Origin: Gammaproteobacteria bacterium
GTDB lineage: Bacteria > Pseudomonadota > Gammaproteobacteria > DSM-16500
Direction of reading: 5' to 3'
DNA: 43,842 bases
Assembly (NCBI GenBank): GCA_013287845.1
Contig: JABDDA010000006.1
Location: forward strand, 1-43,842
Under the pieces are notes generated by a model. The model saw nothing but the letters and a program-made list of their open reading frames with translations. It was not told the origin of the DNA and searched no databases. Below, piece after piece: positions 7,318-14,710 of the stretch. Every line of letters starts with the position of its first letter. Positions within the stretch are counted from its first letter, which is position 1. A program made the position numbers and the translations under genes.

Positions 7318-8682
7318 ATGATCACATTTTCACTCAACGACATCCGAAAAATACTAGATTTACCCTCTGAAACAGCTAACCCTGCTTTTCACGGCATATC
7401 GATCGATTCCAGAACTATTGCAAAAAATAATCTTTTTATTGCCATTAAGGGTGAACAATTCGACGGACATGATTTTATAAAAGAAGCAGAAAAAAAAGGT
7501 GCTGTTGCTATCGTTGTGAATCGAAAATCAGACACCACTCTTCCACAAATTATTGTAAAAGATACCATTAACGCGTTAGGAAAAATCACTACCGCATGGC
7601 GAAATCAATTCAATTTACCTTTAATCGGCGTCACAGGTAGCTGCGGAAAAACCACTTTAAAAAATATGATCGCTTCAATTTTACGCGCAGCCTGTGCAAA
7701 CGATGCAGCAAAAGTTATTGCAACAGAAGGCAATTTCAACAATAACATTGGTCTTCCACTCAATCTTGCACGACTCACTGCTGAACATCGTTATGGCGTC
7801 ATTGAAATGGGAATGAATGCATTCGGAGAAATTTCTTATTTAACAAATTTAGTGAAACCTGCTGTTGCTGTTTTAAATAATGCAGCACCCGCACATTTAA
7901 AAGGCGTGCAAAGTTTAGAAGGCGTTGCGCGCGCGAAAGGAGAAATTTTCGAAGGACTCTCATCAACAGGCATTGCAATTTTAAATCGTGACGATGCCTT
8001 TTTTGATTTTTGGAAAAAATTAGTCGGCTCAAAAAAAATATTCACATTTGGTTTAGAAAATTCAGCAGATGTCACTGCAGAAATTTTTTCTTCAAATTTT
8101 TTATTAAAAACTCCGAAAGGAAATATCGAAATTAATTTACCACTTCCAGGAAAACATAATGTGATGAATGCACTCGCTGCAACAGCTGCAACACTTGCAT
8201 TGAATATTGATTTAGCTGCAATAAAATCAGGATTAGAAAATGTGAAAGCTGCACCCGGTCGCATGCGCATTCACATGTTAGAAAATGGAATGCGATTAAT
8301 TGACGATACATATAATGCTAATCCTTTTTCAACGACAGCGGCTATTAACACATTAAAAAGTTTTTCAGGAAGAAGAATTTTAGTGTTAGGTGAAATGCGC
8401 GAATTAGGAGATAACGAAATAGAGATGCACACTCAAATTGGCAGCGTTGCAAAAAATGCAAACATTGATTTTCTTTTCACCTGTGGAAAATTAACAGAAA
8501 ACACAGCAAAAGCCTTTGGGAAAAATGCGTATCACTTTTTTGATCAAGAAAAATTAATTGCTACGTTAAAAGATTATTTGCAGCCGAATACAACCATGTT
8601 GATTAAAGGTTCGCGTGCAACACAGATGGAAAAAGTGGTAGCTGCGTTGATTCCGGAGACGATGAAAGAAAATCTGCACTGA
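7318..8682 (+). CDS. murF: UDP-MurNAc-tripeptide--D-Ala-D-Ala ligase
   Basis: Cytoplasmic Mur ligase that adds D-Ala-D-Ala to the peptidoglycan precursor. 454 residues with the ATP loop GVTGSCGKTT (104-113), TEGNFNNNIGLPLNL, EMGMNAFGEI and DDTYNANP, the last characteristic of MurF. AGGAA about 8 bases before the ATG is a good ribosome binding site. It stands alone, not in a mur/fts cluster, which is unusual for gammaproteobacteria; the other dcw genes must lie elsewhere. Confidence 0.95.
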   Translation: MITFSLNDIRKILDLPSETANPAFHGISIDSRTIAKNNLFIAIKGEQFDGHDFIKEAEKKGAVAIVVNRKSDTTLPQIIVKDTINALGKITTAWRNQFNLPLIGVTGSCGKTTLKNMIASILRAACANDAAKVIATEGNFNNNIGLPLNLARLTAEHRYGVIEMGMNAFGEISYLTNLVKPAVAVLNNAAPAHLKGVQSLEGVARAKGEIFEGLSSTGIAILNRDDAFFDFWKKLVGSKKIFTFGLENSADVTAEIFSSNFLLKTPKGNIEINLPLPGKHNVMNALAATAATLALNIDLAAIKSGLENVKAAPGRMRIHMLENGMRLIDDTYNANPFSTTAAINTLKSFSGRRILVLGEMRELGDNEIEMHTQIGSVAKNANIDFLFTCGKLTENTAKAFGKNAYHFFDQEKLIATLKDYLQPNTTMLIKGSRATQMEKVVAALIPETMKENLH

Positions 8683-8688
8683 ATCTAA

Positions 8689-8715
8689 TTGCGAGCGATT
8701 CCGAGCCGCTCGCAA
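8689..8715. terminator. Hairpin between murF and icd
   Basis: Perfect 9-bp stem TTGCGAGCG / CGCTCGCAA with a 9-base loop containing TCCGAGC. No T-run follows, so a rho-independent terminator is uncertain. The loop sequence relates it to the GATCCGAGCCGC repeats at 13804, 14681 and 22277. Confidence 0.5.
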
Positions 8716-8733
8716 CAATTATGAGAAAACAAA

Positions 8734-10194
8734 ATGACAATTAAAACAGCTATCACAGTTGCCTACGGCGACGGCATCGGCCCAGAAATTATGGGCGCAA
8801 CATTAAAAATTTTATCCGCAGCTAATACACCAATTGAAATTGAAACAATTGAAGTCGGTGAAAAAATTTATTTGCAAGGAATCACTTCAGGTATTCCAGA
8901 TAATGCGTGGGAATCTTTAAAACGCACAAAAGTATTATTAAAAAGCCCGATCACCACACCACAAGGCGGCGGTTACAAAAGTTTAAATGTGACATTGCGA
9001 AAAACGTTGGGATTATTCGCAAATGTTCGTCCGTGTATTGCCTATGCACCTTTTGTTGCAACCGAACATCCAAAAATGGATTTAGTCATTATTCGTGAAA
9101 ATGAAGAAGGCACTTACGCAGGAATAGAACATCGCCAAACAGAAGATGTTTATCAATGTTTGAAACTCGTCACACGTCCCGGTTGCGAACGCATTATTCA
9201 TTACGCATTTGAATACGCGAAAAAATTCAATCGAAAAAAAGTAACGTGTTTAACAAAAGATAATATTATGAAAATGACCGATGGAATTTTTCATGATGTC
9301 TTTAATGAAATTGCAAAAGATTATCCTGATATTCAAACAGAACATTTTATTATTGATATTGGAACTGCACGTGTTGCAACACAGCCAGAATATTTTGATG
9401 TGATTGTGACATCGAATTTATACGGCGATATTTTATCGGATGTTGCTGCACAAATTGCAGGCTCTGTCGGTTTAGCAGGCTCTGCAAATATTGGAAACCA
9501 CATGGCCATGTTTGAAGCGATTCACGGATCCGCACCGGATATTGCAGGCAAAAAAATTGCAAACCCATCTGGATTATTAAATGCAGCGATTCAAATGCTC
9601 ATTCACATTAATCAACCTGCCTCTGCTGCACTCATTGAAAATGCGTGGTTAAAAACATTAGAAGATGGGATTCACACAGCAGATATTTTTTCTGAAAAAT
9701 TAAGCAAAAGAAAAGTAAACACCGATGAATTTGCTGATGCTGTGATTGAACGTCTTGGAAAAAATCCAACACATTTTAAAACAGTTCATTATCAATCTGA
9801 TATTTCCGCAAAAATTACTTGCTATGGTGCAGATAAAAAAATTCTAGCAAAAAAAGAATTAGTCGGCGTCGATATTTTTATTGATAATCCTCACCTCACT
9901 CCCAATGAATTAGGTGAAAAATTAAAACAATTGAAAAGTAAATTATCTTTAATAACGATTACCAGTCGCGGATTAAAAATTTGGCCGAATTGTTTAATCA
10001 AAGCGCCTTACACTGCACATTGCAGCTGTCGTTTTCAATCATCTTCTGATCTTAAAAATTTAACAGCCATTTCACATCAAGAAATTATTTCACTGCTGCA
10101 ACAATTTGAAGAATTAAAATTAGATGTGATTAAAACTGAAAATCTTTATTTGTATGATGGGAAGTTAGGATTTTCATTGGCGCAAGGGCAATAA
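8734..10194 (+). CDS. icd: Isocitrate dehydrogenase, Rickettsia-type with C-terminal extension
   Basis: Oxidative decarboxylation of isocitrate to 2-oxoglutarate in the TCA cycle. 486 residues: catalytic core to about 345 with substrate residues in KSLNVTLRK (Ser83, Asn85), TKDNIMK, and NLYGDILSDVAAQIAGSVGLAGSANIG, then an extra C-terminal domain ending FSLAQGQ. From memory it is strikingly like the rickettsial enzyme, and unlike the ~420-residue Coxiella/Legionella/E. coli type. At the cofactor pocket HGSAPDIAG...ANP, the residues equivalent to E. coli Lys344, Tyr345 and Val351 are Asp269, Ile270 and Ala276, as in NAD-using relatives. I infer NAD preference and possible horizontal origin. 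Confidence 0.93.
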   Translation: MTIKTAITVAYGDGIGPEIMGATLKILSAANTPIEIETIEVGEKIYLQGITSGIPDNAWESLKRTKVLLKSPITTPQGGGYKSLNVTLRKTLGLFANVRPCIAYAPFVATEHPKMDLVIIRENEEGTYAGIEHRQTEDVYQCLKLVTRPGCERIIHYAFEYAKKFNRKKVTCLTKDNIMKMTDGIFHDVFNEIAKDYPDIQTEHFIIDIGTARVATQPEYFDVIVTSNLYGDILSDVAAQIAGSVGLAGSANIGNHMAMFEAIHGSAPDIAGKKIANPSGLLNAAIQMLIHINQPASAALIENAWLKTLEDGIHTADIFSEKLSKRKVNTDEFADAVIERLGKNPTHFKTVHYQSDISAKITCYGADKKILAKKELVGVDIFIDNPHLTPNELGEKLKQLKSKLSLITITSRGLKIWPNCLIKAPYTAHCSCRFQSSSDLKNLTAISHQEIISLLQQFEELKLDVIKTENLYLYDGKLGFSLAQGQ

Positions 10195-10225
10195 TTTTTT
10201 TAAAAAATAAAAACCAATAAAAAAT

Positions 10226-11206
10226 ATGCACAGCCACAACGAGAAACAAGAAACAACTTCAGCAACCACATTAGTTATCCCTGTACCACGGATAACTTAT
10301 TATTATGTTGCTCCTATTCTCCTATATCCGATTCATACAGCGACGAACTACACGATGACCCCATCTGTATCGGTCACCACGTCAACACTATACTGGCTCA
10401 TCCCGCATTACTTCACGCTGCCTTCTCCATGGACAAAGCCATTCATAAAACCATCAAACAATAATCATCCACTTGATCTTTCGCAAAATAATGTCATTAC
10501 AAATGCCAATGAAAAATATTTTAATATCATCAACGAAGGAAAACAGGAAGAAGCTAAATTACCACCTTTTCTTGTTGAAGGAATGTGTCATGGACTCGCT
10601 GTGGTATGGTTATATTACATGCGTAAAAATGCAGAGAAAACATATACGTTAATTTTAAAGTTCATCGTGACACTTTCCTCTCATGAAATATTCATTCAAA
10701 AAAGAATCATCGAACAATTTCTTGCAATGATTGAACTCGCTCAGAATCAAGACATTTATTTTTTTACTAGCGATCAATATAAGTTAGAAATTGTTTTTGC
10801 CTTGCTGGAATATATGAATAAATTTAACAAAAATTATGAATTTCTTTTTTATTTAAAACAGTTAAAAGAAACTGGACAGGATGTAGTAAAAGTTTTATCG
10901 CTTCGTATTCGTCACACCACAACAATAAACGATGTTGAAAATAACTCGTCTCATCATCGATTACTCTCCTATTCACTGATGGGAACAATCTCTGGAAAAA
11001 GACATTCGATTGGATTTTTTCATAGAAAATATGATTTTTTTGTGATGGATGCAAACGTGAGCGGAAAATCAATCCAACACTCCAACTCAATCAGTGCATT
11101 AAGCGGAATCATCCACTCTCTTTATCCTCCTCCTCGTGTTAAAGCTACAATGACAATTTGTCATATGAATAGCAAAAGAGATAAACCTCTACAATTAAAA
11201 TCATAA
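10226..11206 (+). CDS. Predicted YopT-like (C58 family) cysteine protease
   Basis: 326 residues of otherwise unknown type. A Cys-His-Asp triad typical of papain-fold C58/YopT peptidases can be placed: Cys121 in EGMCHGLAVVW, His260 in KRHSIGFF, and Asp275 in YDFFVMDANVSG, the latter close to the family pattern H-x-I-G ... Y-x-F-F-x-D-x-N-x-G. The Cys-His gap is 139 and His-Asp 15 (YopT about 119 and 16). Residues 1-80 are poorly conserved-looking and rich in Thr, Tyr and Pro. No ribosome binding site is obvious before ATG 10226, so a later start (for example Met44) is possible. Such proteases are usually delivered into host cells; here that is inference. Confidence 0.65.
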   Translation: MHSHNEKQETTSATTLVIPVPRITYYYVAPILLYPIHTATNYTMTPSVSVTTSTLYWLIPHYFTLPSPWTKPFIKPSNNNHPLDLSQNNVITNANEKYFNIINEGKQEEAKLPPFLVEGMCHGLAVVWLYYMRKNAEKTYTLILKFIVTLSSHEIFIQKRIIEQFLAMIELAQNQDIYFFTSDQYKLEIVFALLEYMNKFNKNYEFLFYLKQLKETGQDVVKVLSLRIRHTTTINDVENNSSHHRLLSYSLMGTISGKRHSIGFFHRKYDFFVMDANVSGKSIQHSNSISALSGIIHSLYPPPRVKATMTICHMNSKRDKPLQLKS

Positions 11207-11220
11207 CGGGTGGTATGACA

Positions 11221-12153
11221 TTACCCTGCCGCTCGCTGCAATCGATCACGCACCGCATCCCACTCTACAAAATCCGGTACTTTTTCAATAATAATTTCAT
11301 CAAAATTTTTTTTATCAAACTCGCGTAAAATAAAATATAAATCATGTGCGTATTTTTCAGGAGATGATGACATTTGAAAATATTCGACATCAGATAATTT
11401 CATTTCTGAAATAGCTATCACCACTAATTTTTTTTCGCGCGATAAATAATTTTTTATTTCATCCGCAGATAATAAAATAGTTTTTGTGCGCGGTGCGTAA
11501 TGAGATTCTAACGATCCTGAAACACGCGGAGATTTTTTTTGTTTCAAAGAAATATTTTTTCCTAAAATTTTTTCAATTTGTTTTGCACCAATCATTCCTG
11601 GACGCAAAATAGAAATCACATCACTGCTCACATCTAAAATAGTGGATTCCAATCCCACTTCACATTGACCACCCTCTAAAATTAAATCAACAGAATCACC
11701 TAATTCTTCGTAAACAGCTGCAGCTGTTGTTGGACTAATATGCCCAAATCGATTAGCTGAAGGTGCCGCTAATCCACCCCCAAATTCACGCAATAATTCT
11801 AATGCAACAGGATGATGTGGAATTCGAATCCCAATCGTATCTTGCCCTCCTGTTAATAGAGCTGAAATTCCCGGATTTTTTTTAAAAATTAAAGTAAGCG
11901 GCCCAGGCCAAAATGCAGCAGCTAATTTCTTTGCATCGAAAGAAATATCATCCACCACCCACTCCGACAGCTCGGAAAAAGCTGCTAAATGCACAATCAC
12001 AGGATGATCTGCAGGGCGCCCTTTTACTGAAAAAATTTTCGCAACAGCAGCAGGATTTTTCGCATCTGCACCTAATCCATAAACCGTTTCAGTAGGAAAT
12101 GCGACGAGTCCGCCTGCGCGCAAAATTTCGACCGCTTTTGATAAATTTTTCAT
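11221..12153 (-). CDS. sua5: Threonylcarbamoyl-AMP synthase, Sua5 type
   Basis: Makes threonylcarbamoyl-AMP from Thr, bicarbonate and ATP, the first step of t6A tRNA modification at A37. 310 residues: the TsaC/YrdC domain with FPTETVYGLGAD, KGRP and PSANRFGHIS, then the Sua5 linker with SGSLESHYAPRT and a C-terminal domain. This distinguishes it from the ~190-residue TsaC of enterics. It is convergent with the protease gene (14-base gap) and divergent from scpA. Confidence 0.93.
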   Translation of the reverse strand: MKNLSKAVEILRAGGLVAFPTETVYGLGADAKNPAAVAKIFSVKGRPADHPVIVHLAAFSELSEWVVDDISFDAKKLAAAFWPGPLTLIFKKNPGISALLTGGQDTIGIRIPHHPVALELLREFGGGLAAPSANRFGHISPTTAAAVYEELGDSVDLILEGGQCEVGLESTILDVSSDVISILRPGMIGAKQIEKILGKNISLKQKKSPRVSGSLESHYAPRTKTILLSADEIKNYLSREKKLVVIAISEMKLSDVEYFQMSSSPEKYAHDLYFILREFDKKNFDEIIIEKVPDFVEWDAVRDRLQRAAG

Positions 12154-12178
12154 GGCGGTAAATTACCACATTCGACAA

Positions 12179-12379
12179 GGCACCTCTAGAAATTAGATAT
12201 TTTGTGTTAGAACGAGGCGCGCAATAAAAAAGCCGTCATCCTGAGTCGTGTTTTTTACGACGAAGGATCTCCATGGAGATCCCTCGACGTAAAACATGTC
12301 TCGGGACGACGATGAAACTGTCGTTTTAAAAATGAGCGCAACGAAGTTATAACGCAAAATAGCAATTTTTAGAGGTGCC
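12179..12379. mobile_element. 201-bp MITE-like element with GGCACCTCTA ends
   Basis: Terminal inverted repeats GGCACCTCTAGAAATT and AATTTTTAGAGGTGCC (15 of 16), with weaker pairing over the next ~40 bases on both sides. The centre is the palindromic repeat also seen at 7091-7166. No open frame of note. It fills nearly the whole sua5-scpA intergenic region and therefore probably carries or displaces the scpA promoter. Confidence 0.7.
12235..12310. repeat. Second copy of GTCATCCTGAG...CTCGGGACGAC repeat
   Basis: Same centre CTCCATGGAGATCCCTCG as the copy at 7091-7166, here nested within the 12179-12379 element. Differences such as ACCTCC/ATCTCC show the copies have diverged. Confidence 0.75.
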
Positions 12380-12394
12380 TGGTAGAATACGCCC

Positions 12395-13201
12395 ATGGAA
12401 AATAATACTGCAGAAATAGCTGAAAACCTCGCTCCCATCGCCCTTGTGCGAGGGGAAGCGTTCACATCTTTACCTAAAGATCTTTATATTCCACCCGAAG
12501 CGATGGAAGTTTTTTTAGAAGCCTTCGAAGGCCCGCTCGATCTTTTGCTTTATTTAATTAAAAAACAAAATTTAGATATTCTTGATATTCCGATTGCAGA
12601 AGTCACTCGCCAATACATGGAATATGTCGATCTCATGAAAGATTTATCACTGGAACTCGCTGCAGAATATTTGGTGATGGCAGCGTTATTAGCAGAAATT
12701 AAATCGCGCATGTTATTGCCACGCTCTGAAAATACAGAAGGAATAGAAGAAGATCCACGCGCAGAATTGATTCGTCGATTACAAGAATATGAACGTTTCA
12801 AAAAAGCAGCGCAAGAACTCGATCAATTACCACGTCACGAACGTGATACCTTTTCTGTTGAAGTAGAATCCGATGAAATTTTAGTTGAAAAACCTTTACC
12901 ACACGTAACATTACAAGATTTAATTTTAGCGCTTGCAGAAGTATTAAGACGCGCAGAACTCAACGCAAGTCATCAAGTACAATTAGAAACACTTTCAGTG
13001 CGTGAACGCATGACAATTATTCTTTCGAACTTACAAGATAAAGAATTTATAACATTTACAAGTTTATTTAATTTAAAAGAAGGACGCATGGGTGTTGTTG
13101 TGACATTTCTTGCGATGTTGGAATTACTTAAAGATCATTTAATTGAATTTGTTCAAACAAGCACGTTTGGACCCATTCACATCAAATCGGTGGCCGCATG
13201 A
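12395..13201 (+). CDS. scpA: Segregation and condensation protein A
   Basis: Kleisin subunit that bridges SMC heads in the bacterial condensin. 268 residues with the ScpA N-terminal hallmark FEGPLDLLLYLIKKQNLDILDIPI, the LAAEYLVMAALLAEIKSRMLLP helix, and a winged-helix C-terminus (FTSLFNLKEGRMGVVVTFLAMLEL region). A ~40-residue N-terminal extension precedes the domain. Its stop overlaps the scpB start (ATGA). No good ribosome binding site is visible before ATG 12395, so an internal start is possible. Confidence 0.95.
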   Translation: MENNTAEIAENLAPIALVRGEAFTSLPKDLYIPPEAMEVFLEAFEGPLDLLLYLIKKQNLDILDIPIAEVTRQYMEYVDLMKDLSLELAAEYLVMAALLAEIKSRMLLPRSENTEGIEEDPRAELIRRLQEYERFKKAAQELDQLPRHERDTFSVEVESDEILVEKPLPHVTLQDLILALAEVLRRAELNASHQVQLETLSVRERMTIILSNLQDKEFITFTSLFNLKEGRMGVVVTFLAMLELLKDHLIEFVQTSTFGPIHIKSVAA

Positions 13202-13821
13202 TAGAAGAAAAATTAATTCAAATTATTGAAGCTGCACTGATGGTCGCGGGGCGTCCACTCAGTGTTTCTGATTTACAAAAATTATTCGATGAAAATGCAG
13301 CGCCTTCGACTGCAGACATTCGCGACGCACTGAATGAAATAAAAAATTTTTATGAAGATCGTGGCATTGCATTAAAAGAAGTCGCGAGTGGTTTTGAATT
13401 CCAAGCGAAAAAAGAATTTAGTGCTTGGCTTGCAAAATTATGGGAAGAACGTCCGCCCCGTTATTCACGCGCATTTTTAGAAACACTTTCGTTAATTGCT
13501 TATCGTCAACCGATTACACGTGCAGAAATTGAAAATGTGCGCGGCGTTGCTGTGAATTCTCATATTTTAAAAACATTAGTAGAACGTGAATGGGTGCGCA
13601 TTGTAGGATATAAAGAAGTGCCTGGAAAACCAGCACTTTATGCAACTACTAAAAATTTCCTCGATCATTTTAATTTAAAAAGTTTAACTGAATTACCGAC
13701 ACTCGCAGATATTAAAGATCTCGATATTCAAGAAGAAAAATTAACTGTGCAATTAGAATTAGTTTCTCCAGTGGATGAATCCTCTGAAGAAGAAATTTCT
13801 GATTCCGAGCCGCGCGCGTAA
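13198..13821 (+). CDS. scpB: Segregation and condensation protein B
   Basis: Winged-helix dimer that binds ScpA in the SMC complex. 207 residues with LIEAALMVAGRPLS-type start, RYSRAFLETLSLIAYRQPITRAEIE and ...GKPALYATTKNFLDHF. Translationally coupled to scpA by a 4-base overlap. The last residues (DSEPRA) and the stop codon are encoded by the hairpin repeat at 13804-13895, so the C-terminus was altered when the repeat arrived. Confidence 0.94.
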   Translation: MIEEKLIQIIEAALMVAGRPLSVSDLQKLFDENAAPSTADIRDALNEIKNFYEDRGIALKEVASGFEFQAKKEFSAWLAKLWEERPPRYSRAFLETLSLIAYRQPITRAEIENVRGVAVNSHILKTLVEREWVRIVGYKEVPGKPALYATTKNFLDHFNLKSLTELPTLADIKDLDIQEEKLTVQLELVSPVDESSEEEISDSEPRA

Positions 13822-13895
13822 GCAAGCGTGTACAAATTTTTAATTACCGAGAAATGAGTTAGAGCATACACGCTTGCTTACGCGCGCGGCTCGGA
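13804..13895. repeat. Large hairpin repeat TCCGAGCCGCGCGC...GCGCGCGGCTCGGA
   Basis: A long near-perfect inverted repeat whose arms include TCCGAGCCGCGCGCGTAAGC and AAGCGTGTA, around a ~40-base loop. A related element lies at 22277-22370, with different but still complementary arms (GCGCTAAGCC) and the loop in the opposite orientation. It starts inside scpB and is followed by TCCTCTCGCAA, as in the other copy. Confidence 0.85.
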
Positions 13896-13936
13896 TCCTC
13901 TCGCAATGACAATCATTAAATTTTGAGAAATATCTT

Positions 13937-14677
13937 ATGAATGAACGCATCCAAAAAGTACTCGCCAATGCGGGCGTCGGCTCACGTCGTCAAATCGAAC
14001 AATGGATACGCGAAGGACGCATTCGCGTCAATCAAAACGTTGCGATTCTCGGCACAAAAATTTCTGCTCACGATAAAATTTTTTTAGACAATCGCGCCGT
14101 TAATTTAGTCAAAGTTCAAAATAAAAAAGTACGCGTGTTACTTTATTACAAACCGGAAGGAGAAATTTGTACACGACGCGATCCTGAAGGACGCCCCACT
14201 ATTTTTGATCATTTACCTTTGCTGCGAAACAGTCGTTGGATTTCCGTGGGACGATTAGATTTTAATACCTCAGGATTATTAATTCTTACCAATGACGGTG
14301 AACTTGCAAATCATTTGATGCATCCGTCACATGAATTTGAACGCGAATATGCCGTGCGCATTCGCGGACAAGTTTCACCTGACATGATAAAAACCCTTAA
14401 AAAAGGCGTGGAATTAGAAGATGGTGTTGCGAATTTTTTATCTGTTGTGGATATTGGTGGTGAACGTTCGAATCATTGGTATCACGTAATTGTGAAACAA
14501 GGACGTAATCGTGTGGTGCGAAGATTGTGGGAATCACTGGGTGTGACGGTGAGTCGTTTAATGCGTGTGCGATTTGGAAATATTACATTACCGAAAACAT
14601 TGAAACGCGGACGGTGGGTTGAAATGGAAAAAGATGAAGTTAATTTATTATTAGAAACAAAATCAAAAAATGAGTAA
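13937..14677 (+). CDS. rluB: 23S rRNA pseudouridine synthase B
   Basis: Makes pseudouridine in 23S rRNA (U2605 in E. coli). 246 residues: N-terminal S4 RNA-binding domain (RIQKVLANAGVGSRRQIEQWI), then the RsuA/RluB catalytic domain with GRLDFNTSGLLILTNDG, catalytic Asp108. It follows scpAB as in related gammaproteobacteria. The basic C-terminal extension of enteric RluB is largely missing. Confidence 0.94.
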   Translation: MNERIQKVLANAGVGSRRQIEQWIREGRIRVNQNVAILGTKISAHDKIFLDNRAVNLVKVQNKKVRVLLYYKPEGEICTRRDPEGRPTIFDHLPLLRNSRWISVGRLDFNTSGLLILTNDGELANHLMHPSHEFEREYAVRIRGQVSPDMIKTLKKGVELEDGVANFLSVVDIGGERSNHWYHVIVKQGRNRVVRRLWESLGVTVSRLMRVRFGNITLPKTLKRGRWVEMEKDEVNLLLETKSKNE

Positions 14678-14680
14678 AAA

Positions 14681-14710
14681 GTTTTTGCGGCTCGGATCCC
14701 ACTGCAAAAC
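14681..14710. terminator. Short hairpin between rluB and mutS
   Basis: GTTTTTGCGG...GCAAAAC can pair imperfectly between the convergent rluB and mutS genes. Its loop contains GCGGCTCGGATCC, a remnant of the hairpin repeat family at 13804 and 22277. It may terminate in both directions, but the stem is short. Confidence 0.4.

Noticed and set aside
7799-8270. Minus-strand open frames inside murF
   Set aside because: Shadow frames of a well-matched gene, with no start signals.
12193-12465. Minus-strand frame across the 12179-12379 element into scpA
   Set aside because: It spans a palindromic repeat and the antisense of scpA; not a gene.
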